A stretch of 64,000 nt of DNA, taken from contig CM066912.1 of NCBI GenBank assembly GCA_033964015.1, positions 10,036,015 to 10,100,014 of the forward strand, given 5' to 3'. Made by a program: the position numbers and the translations under genes. The notes beneath the pieces were generated by a model that saw nothing but the letters and a program-made list of their open reading frames with translations, did not search any database and was not told the origin of the DNA. Below are positions 11,308 to 22,971 of this stretch, one piece after another. How positions within the stretch are numbered: the first letter of the stretch is position 1; each line of letters begins with the position of its first letter. The stretch is from Scolanthus callimorphus (Eukaryota; Cnidaria; Anthozoa; Actiniaria; Edwardsiidae).

Positions 11308-11789
11308 CAGTAAAAACCCGCATAAAAGAACAGGTGTTTTGGAGAATCAGGCTGATTTTGTTCTTGTATATTGGATGTTTTCTGCAAAATCAGACTGAAA
11401 ATGTTCTTAAGGTGTTCTTAAAGTTGTTACTTAACATCAAATACTGCATACACTACCAACAGTCAAATAAAGAGTGTGATTGGTAGAAAGCTGACAGTCA
11501 TTTAGTAACAACAATTAGTCAAGTCTAAAAAAACAATTGCTAAATGTACCCTGGAATTCCTGCTGTAGAACTGTGAGTGCATGGTCTAGCACATTATATT
11601 GATGTCCTTGGTACTCTACCACACAGTGGGTAATTACTATAGTACTTGAAAAGTGGCACCAATTTTTTTTATACAAGAACAATTTTCATTTTTCAGGTTG
11701 TATGTGTTCTTATGTATAAGGTACCTTTTTGACCAAATTTCAGCCTGAGTGTTCTTAAACCACTTGTTCTTTTATGCGGGTTTTTACTG
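11308..11789. mobile_element. TA-flanked MITE, CAGTAAAAACC family, copy 1
   Basis: Ends are CAGTAAAAACCCGCATAA and its complement, with TA on both sides (11306-11307, 11790-11791). The inverted similarity continues inward (AAGAACA...TGTTCTT). The same family is at 26049-26516 and, more diverged, 43763-44387. Target and TIR style suggest Tc1/mariner; no transposase is seen. Confidence 0.85.
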
Positions 11790-12061
11790 TACCGAATCTC
11801 CACATGTTGTATTTTAAATAGCCCAGAGCCCTTTTTTAGCGTGCCGCCCGTAATTTCTTACTGGTAAAGAACGTTGAACGGATGGTCTGAATATATATAT
11901 CAGTCTATATCGGTATTAAGGTGATGCATCTCAGCTTCTTTGACCTGTTTTAAACAGTATCGACTATTTTTAATATTATTTATTATTATATATTGTAGAA
12001 TTTTTATCACGGCTTTTATGTAAACCAGCGGCTCTCGCTGATAGAACCACCGTGCTTAAAT

Positions 12062-12065
<4 letters not shown>

Positions 12066-12122
<57 letters not shown>
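12066..12122. repeat. (CT)n microsatellite
   Basis: About 57 bp of uninterrupted CT dinucleotides. Confidence 0.95.
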
Positions 12123-12125
<3 letters not shown>

Positions 12126-12295
12126 ATGGTCCCGCCATATTCTGAAACGAACCACGGCCCCGTATCAAATCCAGCCTACGGGCCACTCACAGAAAAGCCT
12201 AATATATAGATTTAGCCACTGGCTAAAAGCGGAGCTCCTGGTTATAAAATTTTGTGTGAATGAAAGGGATTCCCATGTGTACATGGTTTACATGG

Positions 12296-13458
12296 TTACT
12301 TTAGAGTCTTCCCTTCACGAGATATTAATTTTTCAAGCATAAATGACATCATCGATGACGTCATTTTACGTGACCACTTCATTTCGCTCATCTAATGACC
12401 TAGACTACACTACCAATGTTTGGTTGTTTTAGAGTATTCCCTTCACGAGATATAAATTTTTCAAGCATAGATGACGTCATCGATGACGTCACATCACGTG
12501 ACCACTTCATTTCGCTCATCTGGTGACCTGGATTACATTACCCAAGTTTGGTTGGTTTAGAGTCTTCCTTTCATGAGATATTAATTTTTCAAGCGTAGAT
12601 GACGTCATCGATGACGTCATATCACGTGACCACATCATTTCGCTCATCTGGTGACCTGGATTACATTACCCAAGTTTGGTTGCTTTAGAGTCTTCCCTTC
12701 ACGAGATATTGTTTTTTTAAGCATATATGACGTCATCGATGACGTCACATCACGTGACCACTTCATTTCGCTCATCTGGTGAACTGGATTACATAACCCA
12801 AGTTTGGTTGCTTTAGAGTCTTCCCTTCACGAGATATTGTTTTTTTAAGCATATATGACGTCATCGATGACGTCACATCACGTGACCACTTAATTTCGCT
12901 CATCTGTTGACCTGGATTACATTACCCAAGTTTGGTTGCTTTAGAGTCTTCCCTTCACGAGATATTGATTTTTCAAGCATAGGTGACGTCATCGATGACG
13001 TCATATCACGTGACCACTTCATTTCGCTCATCTGGTGACCTGGATTACATTACCCAAGTTTGGTTGCTTTAGAGTCTTCCCTTCACGAGATATTGATTTT
13101 TCAAGCATAAATGACGTCATCGATGACGTCATATCACGTGACCACCTCATTTTGCTTTATCTGGTGGCCTAGACTACACTACCCAAGTTTTGTTGTCTTA
13201 GAGTCTTCCCTTCACGAGATATTGAATTTTCAAACATAGATGACGTCACATCACGTGACCACTTCATTTCGCTCATCTGGTGACCTGGGTCCAGTTGCTC
13301 GAAAGTGGTCAGAACTAAACCTGGTTTAAATTTAATCCACCTTTGAACAACCCGCACCTGGATTACATTGCCCAAGTTTGGTTGGTTTAGAGTCTTCCCT
13401 TCACGAGATATTGATTTTTCAAGCATAGATGACGTCATCGATGACGTCACATCACGTG
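12296..13458 (+). repeat. minisatellite with doubled TGACGTCA palindrome
   Basis: Units of about 128 bp. Each has GAGTCTTCCCTTCACGAGAT, then GATGACGTCATCGATGACGT, then CACGTGACC, then CCCAAGTTTGGTT. Palindrome cores fall near 12342, 12470, 12598, 12727, 12855, 12984, 13110, 13240 (half lost) and 13430. TGACGTCA is the consensus CREB/ATF site and CACGTG an E-box; binding is not shown. Confidence 0.9.
13288..13356. mobile_element. miniature foldback inserted in the array
   Basis: A roughly 65-bp insertion breaks the 128-bp periodicity. Its ends TTGCTCGAAAGTGG and CCACCTTTGAACAA are imperfectly complementary, and ACCTGG lies on both sides, fitting a target duplication. Confidence 0.6.
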
Positions 13459-13576
13459 TCCGTGTTACAGCACCCCCCTTGTGGCATAGACAAAATATTC
13501 CAATTATGGTTGTCTTAGCATGTTCCCTTGAGGAGATATAATTTTTTCTCTGCGTACCACAGGGTTCCCATGTGTA

Positions 13577-13615
13577 CACGGACGGACGGACGGACGGACG
13601 ACGGACGGACGGACG
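13577..13615. repeat. (ACGG)n microsatellite
   Basis: About nine ACGG copies with one missing base. It occupies the same position as a GAACGGAC tract in the copy at 57903. Confidence 0.9.
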
Positions 13616-13885
13616 GCGTACGCTATAGGTTTAATACCAGAAAATAAAGAAAAAATCATATCTCCCGAAGGGAAGCTTCTATAGAAGCCAAACTTGGACA
13701 AAGTTTCAAAGACCATAAGAGGAACTCTACACCAAAGTCACGTGCCCTTACGTCATCAATGACGTCATCAAAATGATCCATAATGCCCGTGACGTTCAAA
13801 ATCAACTCGATAGTATACTATACGTTTTTCCCTTAGGTATGGTGCTCCGCTTGCGCGGGCCTTCGGCCGCGCAGGAGCTCCGCTA

Positions 13886-16324
13886 AAACTGCGAGAGATT
13901 TTCGGAGATTTTGTCGCGTAAAATATGGGACGAGGGCGAAAATGTAGATAGGGGTGGCGGCCAAAGTTGCCACGGAAAATCGGCCTCGTTTGGCAAGCGC
14001 GAAATGTGTAATGCATCCGAGCTCAGTAAATATATTTGACGCCTGAAAGATAGCAACTCAGATTATGCAATCACAAGGAAAATGTTATGCCGCGCGCCAT
14101 GCTAACCAACGCAACGAAGCGTTGCGGCCTCTGTATAAGTAAGAGGTATTTTATTGTCTGCAAGTCTAAGGCCGCGTCATTAAATATGCGAAACGATTAG
14201 TAAGCAAATGACGGCACAAGGACAGAATCCTACTTAAGAATGTTAATTGGAATGTAGGGACGCAACAACCTTAAGTTCTTTTAATAACTTAAAAGTTTCA
14301 CTCCCGTTGTACACTGAAGAGTGCAGGTCCGCACCTCTATCGCGGTCTGTACGAAACATATCTGTATGGCACGCAAGGAGTAAGCGTAACCATTTCCTTT
14401 TGTATAAACGATATAATATACTAGTTGAAATTCCTACAAGAAAGTAAAGTGCAGGGAGCCTCAAAAGCATTTCAACTGGAGAGCTTCTTACTTAAATATT
14501 ATACTAGCTGTGTAGTTTTACTGATAAAGAAAAACTGGGCAGTGTTTGTTGCCGTGCGAGTCCTTCACTACAAACGTTAAGACTTGAACTTTAGGTTGCA
14601 CATAAATAAATGTACATTTTGATAACATAACAATGTCAAAGATGTGTAATCCATAGGAATTTGTTGGTATGAGCTGATTTCAGCGGTTTCCTTTTTACTC
14701 TCGCAACGACGGTCGGTTGCTAGGGATTTTTCTCCCGGAAGCTACTTAAATGCAATTTTAGGCTCACCGAGGAATCGATTACATTCCAAATGAAGCAAAA
14801 CAATTACAAAACATCTTATTCAAGAAAAATATTTCAATTATGTACAATTGTAAAGCTATTTTTCGTGTTTTCTTGAAAATATGACGTCCTAAGTGACTCC
14901 TATTTTAGTAACAGCATCGGAAATTTGAAAGAAGTGTTGAAAACGTTAGAACTTTTTTTTGCCACACAAAAATAAGATTTGTAGCGAAAACTCCAGCTCA
15001 ATCCGATACAATGGAGTGAAGTTTATACCTCAAATACCTAAACGCGAGGACGAATTAATGCTTCGAGACAGGAACAAGGACAATACGTCATAATTGGCAA
15101 TAATGACGTCGTTATGACGTATTTGGTCACGAAAAACGCGTCATTCTTGGTTTTCACTTGTCACGTGACGAAATATATTTCTCTAATTAACTTCTAAACA
15201 GTGGATGCCTAATAGAGTTATAAAGAATATACAAAATTATGTTTCCTGGGTAAATTTTAGGCCGATTGGTCACTTTCCGAGCGAGATATTAGCAAGTGAA
15301 TGTGCGCCATTTTGTACAGCATTTTTATGAAGCCGCCATTTTGGAGCTCCAGTAGAGGGGCTCTAAAATGGCGGCCAATTAATCGGATCTCCAAAACGTC
15401 GCTATTTTCAATCCAAATTATAAGAATAGTATCAGCATATGGTAAATATGAACTTTTATAACATACTGACGTGTCAAAAAGGTAAGAACGGTGCAAATCG
15501 AGTGAAATACGACAAGTTCAAGATACGTGACTGGTGTTGCGTGACATAAATAGCTTTGGCGATATCTCGAGAACTACTTTGGCAGAAGTTGCCGAAATTT
15601 CGTGTGACAAATCCTTGATTAGAGTTATGTTCATCACAGAAAGGACATATCTGTAGGTATCTTGGTTTAGAAGTTAGTTTTTTGATGACGTCACATGAAA
15701 ACCGAACATAGCCCCACAAGTTGAAAAAACTACAATGTTGATTTTATACAACGTTCAGGCCTTCAACCGACCCTATATAAGACAAACCGTTATACCAATT
15801 CTAAGGTGCTGACTAGCTAGTATGGACTAACATAGTCTAACATATACTAGTTACATAGTCTAACATAGACTAACACAGGCCTTCAACTGGCCCTATATTT
15901 CCTATATTTTTGAGATTCTCCTATATTTCCCTATATTGTCTTGAGATGCCCTATATTTCCTATATTTTAGATATTTTGCAAAAACGTGAACCCTTACTTG
16001 AAAAAGATTGAAAGTGGAATTTTGGCAATGCGATTTGCACCCTGCATATCAAAGTTCTCCTAAACATGCGGTAATTTCACATGCTGGACAGTAAATTTTC
16101 GGCGCGCTTCGCGCGCAAACAGTTAAGACTTTCCCTAAAACAGTTGGAGCAGGCTTTCTACGGCTCTGTAACTACTATGAACAACGAAAGACCAGGAGCT
16201 TATTGCAGCCAAATCACTGTGTTCTGAGTCGAAGGAAATGCCTTAAAAGGAAGAAACCTGAAACCTGTTACAATAGCTCAAATACTTTTAGAGTTAACGA
16301 AAAAACGTTTTCTTATAACAAACA
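13886..16324. other. no gene recognised; one hairpin
   Basis: No supportable gene. A hairpin at 15331-15385 pairs GCCGCCATTTTGGAGC with its near complement. Between 15750 and 15960 short phrases (CCCTATATTTCC, CATAGTCTAACATA) recur imperfectly. Confidence 0.45.
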
Positions 16325-16701
16325 TGTAGACGCGCCATATGAGAATCCGACCGAATAAACTTAGTTGTCGTTTCTCCGTTTATTGCGGTGGTATTCTATA
16401 GTACAAATAAAATCTAAGCTATAAATTGTGTCTCTATTTACATCATAATAAAAGGCAATATGAATGAAAGTATAGTACTTACAATTTGTGGGATCTAGAA
16501 CGAATTTAATAAGCGACGACTTCCTAGAAACACTCAGAACTTGTTCCATCCATGTTCGTTTTCAAAGTACAACTACTCTCTGAAATTATGCATACCGTAA
16601 AGTCATGCGCGCTAACCAAATGCGTTGCGCAGCAACGCACGCCAACTATCTATAACTGAAATTAGAGTTATGCGCACTACACAATGCGTTGCGCACTAAC
16701 A
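16325..16701 (-). repeat. probable 3' LTR of BEL/Pao element
   Basis: Read on the minus strand it starts TGTTAGTGCG directly after the purine tract GGTTGGGGCGGGAA and ends GCGCGTCTACA, giving the usual TG...CA. It contains a TATA-like TTTATAGC and a poly(A) signal AATAAA (near 16385). The length of 377 bp is ordinary for an LTR. The end is inferred because no second LTR is present for comparison. Confidence 0.6.
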
Positions 16702-16714
16702 TTCCCGCCCCAAC

Positions 16715-17580
16715 CTACTCAGTAGTTTCGGTTTCTAGTATCAACACTAACTTGGCAGTGGGTCTTCTAAGCTGCGACGTCATCGTCTTAATCTTGACAG
16801 CCCTTACTATTCCTTGGGAATCTTCTTCTGTCTCCTTGACCATGCCCATCTCCCATGCGTTTCTTGAAGCATTGTTGTCCTTCACTAGGACCAGATCTCC
16901 GACCTTCAGGTTTCTCTTTTCGTTTCTCCACTTTGGACGTTCTTGGAGCGTGGCCAAATACTCTCTTTTCCAGCGCGACCAGAAGACATTCTCTAATTAT
17001 TGTATTCTTCTCCATCTACGTCGTACGTACAGGTCGTGTTGTTGGAATTCTCCAGACGGGTAGCTTGTGAAGTTTCTCTTCATCGTCAAAATGTGGTTGG
17101 GTGTAAGGGGGTCCAAATCATTTGGGTCACTGGATACTGTGGTCAGTGGTCTGGAATTGATTATTGCCTCGACTTCGCACATCAATGTCTGTAGGGCTTC
17201 ATAATTTATGCGGCTTCCGTGTTCCTGGAGCAGGCCGTTCAGTATTTTCCTAATCGATCGAATTTGCCTCTCCCAAGAGCCACCCATGTGACTTGCGGAA
17301 GGCGGATTGAACACCCAGTTGATGCCTTCTTTGAGCAGTTTGCTTCTCATCTCTTTGTCTTTAATCTCTTCGATAGCTCTGCGCAATTCTTTACTTGCAC
17401 CAACAAGGTTAGTTCCATTATCACAGTGGATTTCTCGTACGGGTCCACGACGAGCGGTGCGGTGTATTGCCTGGATGCACGAATCGGTAGAGATGAAGCC
17501 ATCTCCATATGTATAGCGCGACAAGCGAGACATGTAAATACTACTCCATAGCTCTTAAATATCTTGCGAAATTGCCTTGC
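16715..17580 (-). pseudogene. BEL/Pao retrotransposon integrase C-terminal part
   Basis: Minus-strand remnant of the pol polyprotein end. It reads YGVVFTCLACRAIHME, then DNGTNLVGASKELRR (integrase core aspartate region), WVFNPPSASHMGGSWER, the conserved LTPNHILTMK, and finally the domain often found after BEL/Pao integrases (RRRWRRIQ, then WKREYLATLQERPKWRN and GDLVLVKDNN). Integrase joins retrotransposon DNA to the host genome. At least two frameshifts (near 17485 and near 16990) break it, and everything upstream (gag, protease, RT, RNase H, integrase N-terminus) is missing. It abuts the presumed 3' LTR. Confidence 0.9.
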
Positions 17581-19018
17581 GTTGAACGGAGCATACTATC
17601 ATCCCGGAGCAAATTTCCTTGCGGCAGTAAAACGAGCAACAACGAGAAGTTTTGTTGCAAAAAGTAGCACGCAATCTACTTTCTGCAACACCATTTTTTC
17701 AACTTGCAACATGCCGATTTGTTGCAAGACAAGTTATTTGGTCAGATGGTAAAACGCGCAGCATCGCTCTCGTTTTGCAACTAGACGCATAACTGCGTAA
17801 ACTCGGGCTTCTGTCTATATTTATTTACGTATAGAATCTCGCCGAAGCTGAAAATAAATCGATCAAACTCGCTTGAAAAACTCTCTCTTCATTATTGTTT
17901 TTGTAAGGGACGTTATGCGTTTTTTTTTTCAATAATTGTTTTTGTTCGCCCTGCGCTCTGTGGTCGCACTCTATAACATTAAAATGTTTTTTTCTTAATT
18001 AAAGTTACTATTGACAAATGTTAAATAAGGGGTTACTTAGCAAATTACAGGAAGCGCAGTTGATTAACGTTAAGTTCTCATTTGTTTTTTCCCAACAAAG
18101 TTTTTTAGGTACACTTTCGGAATGATTATCCTATTGATCACGTGTGCCAATCGTTACAAACCCTTACCTCCTAAACTACCCTTTTCAAATCTGTTCTTCG
18201 CTATCACAAATCCACTGAGTAAGTCGCTCTAAGTAATTAGGAACTGTCGGAATAGTATCATTTTCACTTAAAGCGGAACTGCTAACGCCGATAACCGTCT
18301 AATAGTAGAGGCAGTTGTCATAAGAGATGAGCAAACATCGTAATTAAATACTAGTGACCCAAAGGTCAAGTGTAATAATATATAGATTTAGCCGCTGGCT
18401 AAAAGCGGAGCTCCCGGTCTGTGCTAATGAAACAAAAAAAGGTTGCCACTGTACATAGCTTGCCACAGTATGCTTTTTAAGAAAAAAAGGTTTCTTGATA
18501 TGTACATTGATTTCTTTGGTATGTTGCTACATTGGCACATTAAAGGTATAGATGAAACCAAGCGTGGCCTGTTGGAGTAAAGTAAAAAGACCTTCAGAAA
18601 AATAGGGCACTAAACAGTCCCAATGGAATTATTCTAACAATAAAAAGTGCAATAAAGAGAAAGTAATTATCATTTTTCAAGGGGGAGAGGCATCAGTTGA
18701 TGGGAGTAGGACCTGCCTTAAAAGGCAGACCACTAGGGAGAGAGAGAGACTATAACAAGAAAGACATTTTGGCAACAAAGCAGAGGAAAAGCAGTTTAGT
18801 AAAGCACAAGCTTTTACACTGAACCTTGTTGCTAAAAAAGAAGAAAACAATTTGGTGATTGACAAATAAATATTGGTCATGAATTTCCCACTTTGAATAA
18901 GAATGTATTGAAATAGATTTTGAAGCATTTCAATCAGCTTCATGTTAAAAGAAAACATTACTTATTCTGTGATACAGAAGCAGAATGATGCAAGTATGCT
19001 CAGTCTGGGTATATGGGT
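17581..19018. other. no gene; dispersed repeats
   Basis: At 17600-17780 short complementary phrases built on TTGCAACA and TGTTGCAA recur, as in an old foldback. The left-end hairpin of the minisatellite-bearing family stands alone at 18377-18418 (separate entry). No coding region is supported. Confidence 0.4.
18377..18418 (+). repeat. solo left-end hairpin of minisatellite-bearing family
   Basis: TTTAGCCGCTGGCTAAA followed by AGCGGAGCTCCC. The loop differs by one base from other copies; no minisatellite follows. Confidence 0.75.
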
Positions 19019-19056
19019 AATATATAGATTTAGGCACTGCCTAAAAGCGGAACTCC
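19019..19056 (+). repeat. solo left-end hairpin with compensatory change
   Basis: TTTAGGCACTGCCTAAA then AGCGGAACTCC. Relative to the usual TTAGCCACTGGCTAA, both stem partners changed so pairing is kept. Confidence 0.75.
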
Positions 19057-19127
19057 AATGTTTATACCTCTTACAGAACGCCTAATTGTTATACATGCAA
19101 TAATATTATAGCAAATTTCTGACAATA

Positions 19128-19338
19128 ATTGCCCTATTTCACTATGACGTCATATCAAAACACTCTATTGTCTTTGCGCTATGAATCATGGTCGCCAGAG
19201 GGGACAGCAGCATTTAGAAATGACCAAAACACAATGAAAATGCCATTCATGATGTTCGAATGGAACTTTTATTTGAACCAAGTTTCAGCTATCTTGCCCA
19301 TGTAAACAAACCATGATGTCATAGTGAAATAGGGCAAT
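19128..19338. mobile_element. TA-flanked MITE, 211 bp
   Basis: Ends ATTGCCCTATTTCACTATGA and its complement, with one mismatch in the following CGTCAT. TA is present on both sides (19126-19127, 19339-19340). There is no coding capacity. Confidence 0.85.
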
Positions 19339-20067
19339 TAGTCGGACGTTATTTGGCTTCTGATGGTGCTAATTAGAAATTGATTTCAGGGGGTGCATGG
19401 GGACCCCTCCTGGCGACTAGACTACAATGGACCTATAATTGATAAGCCAGTTGGCTAACTACCCCTAACAGAATCCTAGTCAGAAAAGTCAGAAAAAAAC
19501 TATTAAAAATCTGTACTGTAAAAGTATAAAAATCATAATCATGTGTTTCCAAAAAATATCCATACCCACTCTATGTAATTTCCAAAGAAAATACAGTATT
19601 TGTATGGAAAAGATCAGGTAAATTGACGGAATTTCCAATCCGAGCAATTTTATCCTACCCAACTATATGAACTCTTCCATACCATAGAAATCAAAACCAA
19701 CATCAATTTACGTCAAATGGCCCCCTTGGATGCATCACAAGATTAATGTTACTAAAATTAATGGAAAATATCCGAAAACATAGCAAAATTTTGTATGGGC
19801 GACCAAACAGAACAAGAAGAACTACTTTGCAAAATCACTCCATCATGACAAGCCTTTGAAACCCCTCTTTGAACAAATAAGTGAAATTAAACAATCAAAA
19901 TTAGGCAAAAATATTTTTTTATATTTACTGGAGTTTTGCCAAATGTAAATCATTATTATTTCTTACAGTTCAAATAAAAATATATCTAAGTATTTATCCT
20001 TGTAGGGGGATTTACTGGAACTCCAGTGAGCAATGGTTTAAATCCAGTTTTAAGCATTGTTCTGGTA

Positions 20068-20499
20068 GGGAGCATTCATTATTTATGCCAGGGGGTGGGC
20101 TGGCAAGATTTTTCATTCAGCCCAAAAAAACCTTGACCCCCCTTAAAGTATCAATAAAAACCTCAAAACCCCTTTAGGCAATTTTTATGATAATGATAGC
20201 CCCCTTCCCCCCCTTTAGACCAGGAAGAAATGTTGGGACATCTAGATACCAAGAAGACAACAACCAGTATTTTTAAGACATTTCCTGATGTGTGCATAAA
20301 CAGTTTGTTGTAATTTTACAGGTGTGTAACCTCTTGTATCCATATGTTAAATTAACGTCGTTGCTGCCATAAAATGAAGATGACCCCTCACAAGTGTTTT
20401 CATATCTTTTTGTGATCCTCTACTTGAACGTGCCAAATTTAACATGGTCCCCCTTAATAATTGCCAGCCCACCCCCTGGCATAAATAATGAATGCTCCC
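20068..20499. mobile_element. MITE with 38-bp inverted ends
   Basis: GGGAGCATTCATTATTTATG ... continues through CCAGGGGGTGGGCTGG at the left, and the perfect complement closes the right end at 20461-20499. The flanks do not give a clear target duplication. The interior is AT-rich with C-runs and no gene. Confidence 0.85.
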
Positions 20500-22717
20500 T
20501 TAAAGTGAAAGTAAACGAAAAACTACCAACAGAAAAATGAGCATAGCCCCATACCCACTATAAGGTGAGATCCTGCTTTGGAATAACATATCAAGATAGT
20601 TCCCTTGAAAAAGTGTCGACTTTCTTCAACTTCCTTATAAGGAAATATCTGCATACCATATTTGGAATCCCAGTAAGTTTTTTGATATTTCTATTGGCCT
20701 AGAAAACTTAAAACTTTACCAGAACTCAGATACACTGGAGAAAGGATAATATGCACATTTTCCACTGTGTTTTTCACGGTCAAGAACCTGGAAACAAGGC
20801 AGACAAACACCACTGACAGGAAGCTTGGTTCGATGTCTAAAAAGGAGGCATGTTAGAATCACAATACTGATTAAGTACAAGTTCATGGTCATAGTTGAAG
20901 TACAAGTTCATGGTCATAGTTGAAAGTATAAGTACAAATAATCACAAAGTGTTTTGAAATTTTGATTTTTGCACTTGGGATTTCATAATTATGCGAACAA
21001 CAAAAGGAAAGAGTTTCATGAGTAGGCTATCCTTATGAGTTGATGTGTTGTATTTTTTTTTTTGTAACAAGATTGAAAAAATACTTCTGGAAAGGTGGTA
21101 TGTTTTTATGTTTATATGAACCAAGCCACAAGCAGGCTAGATATGACCTCTTAAATTCCAGGGTTTTTTCACAGTGCTTAGTGCAAATGGAGTCTAGAGT
21201 TACAGGATGGGTTAGCTGATGCCCTGGAAAAGTCTTGGCTACCTTCTTGCACCTTGTGTTGCAATTCATGTGTGAACCAGCTCTAGCATCAGCACCTGAG
21301 AACTGAAAAAAAAATCAAAGTCAAACGGGACACCTACAGCTACTAGCCTAGTCAGTAAACGAAATTTACAGGCTCGGAGGGCTGGAGCATCAAATACTAT
21401 AACTGATACCTAAGAGTACCTTTAACGTCCTTGAAACAGCATTTAAAATTCCACAGAGTGTGGTGACAAATCTTAACCTAAGTCTGAATTCTAAGATTCC
21501 AGACCTCTAGCAAGAAAATCAGAAAATCATTCATTTCATGGAATCTCAAAGGCCAGGGACGTCAAACCAGGGACTTTAAAAATCTAAGGATTGTCTTGAA
21601 ATGGCTAAATTTCCTGAAATATTCCCGGGAGAAATACAGTAAATGTATGGCAGTCATCTTGAATTTTTGCTGGGAAACAAAGCGAAAAATATTGAGACGC
21701 CTGGCAAAACCGGGAGGGTTGACATTCCTGTAAGACCCATGCAAGAAAAAAGAAAGATGATAGTATCTTTTGCATAATATCATATTCCAGGTAGAAGTAA
21801 ATAAGAAAATGTGCACAAGCATTCCCCCCTGCCCCATTGGAGTCAGATTGGTTGTTTGGTTTTACCCTGCTTGCGGGGAAAAAAGTCCTGACCCAAATGA
21901 TTTTTTCTTATTGTCCGTAGGTGGTTATAGAACTTTGTTTCTTTAGAATTGGCTTGTAGAAATGAGATCTCAAGCTAAATTGGCATAAAAAAAAATGCGC
22001 AGTGAATAAAAGCATCTTGGCAAACTGAAAGTATTTACTGTTGTAATAACATTTTTTGTCAACAGAGATCAGGCCGAGACATTTTCTTTATTTGAAGGCA
22101 GCTTGTTAGGAAATGTGAGCGATTTTTCTCCCACGCTCTATAAATGCAAAGTTAGCTTGTAGCAAATGTCCAGGGGTTGGGGGATTTTTTTTATTGCCAA
22201 AGCCTGTTGTGCCTGGGAACTTTGTTATGCATGTGAGCACTGTTGACAAAAAATGACATTACCAGAGGATTAAAAGAGTGGAAAATGCTTTTGTCTTTCA
22301 GCTGGCTGTGATGCTGGCTTTATTATCATGATACAATGTTACAGTCAATCATTATTGATTTCTGTCTATGATTTCAAGCCAATGCAAACCCTTTTCAGCA
22401 AAAACGTTTTCACCAAAACACATGTAGTCTCATCCACAAAGCCAAGCTTCAAATATTGAGTTAATTATAAGTCTAATTTCCAATAGTAAAATTAAAGAGA
22501 GTTGCTGAATGAATCACAGGGACTGAAACATGATTCCAATGTGTATTTACAATTATCTTATTGCAAGTACAAGGGATATGAAGTATAGATAGAGTAGTTT
22601 AAATATGATATCCTATAGATTCATGTGTTGCATTTTCAATGGAGAACATGCGCCCTATAAGCATTGAAGAGATGAGCAAAGCACTCAACTTTGGAACTAA
22701 CTTACTTGAAAACTTAC
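20500..22717. other. no gene; one dispersed repeat
   Basis: A stretch at about 21595-21735 (CTGGCAAAACCGGGAGGGTT, with ACAGTAAATGTATGGCAGT) is repeated in diverged form at about 42930-43060. The phrase AGTACAAGTTCATGGTCATA is tandemly duplicated near 20875-20920. Nothing else is supported. Confidence 0.45.
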
Positions 22718-22971
22718 CTGAATATCGTATCTTTTCTTCTTGAAGGAATCTTGATGCCAAAGCATTTCTGTCGTTAGAAACTTATTCAGCTCCAAGGATG
22801 TCCTTGAGAAGCGAGTCGTACATTGTTCTTTCCATGATTGAGTTTTCTCCTAACAGTTCGAGCGACATGTTTTTCTTTTCTTGAACAAGCCAACTGCAAA
22901 GGCTGGCTAAATTCCGTGAGAATTCCGTGTCTATGCCACTTAATTTATTCCGTGCTTGAGCTGTAACAAAG
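22718..22971 (-). CDS. candidate host exon(s), reading uncertain
   Basis: Minus-strand segment with a strong donor ATTCAG|GTAAGTTTTC at 22718/22717 and possible acceptors at 22972 (TTTGCAG), 22961 (TTACAG) and 22850 (CTGTTAG). Two readings compete. One runs from the upper acceptors through LCSWLVQEKKNMSLELLGEN to a TAA at 22782-22784. The other uses the acceptor at 22850 and gives exactly 44 codons, ending FKKKRYDIQ at the donor, phase 0 at both sides. Both look protein-like, so real exon sequence is likely but its frame is unresolved. No family was recognised. Confidence 0.4.

Larger units (their letters stand above)
12201..13885 (+). mobile_element. hairpin-ended, minisatellite-bearing element, copy 1
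   Basis: Left end TTTAGCCACTGGCTAAA (a 7-8 bp stem) followed by AGCGGAGCTCC. The centre is an array of about nine units of roughly 128 bp (12296-13458), then an (ACGG)n tract, then a GC-rich hairpin GCGCGGGCCTTCGGCCGCGC flanked by GCTCCGC and GGAGCTCCGCTA. The same order recurs at 38772-40072 (minus) and 56934-58050 (plus). It has no coding capacity. Tandem repeats between hairpin ends recall Helitron-like non-autonomous elements, but no Helitron terminus was proven. Confidence 0.7.

Noticed and set aside
12296..13458. CRISPR-like regular repeats
   Set aside because: Units are about 128 bp tandem repeats without unique spacers, inside an animal-type genome with transposon flanks.
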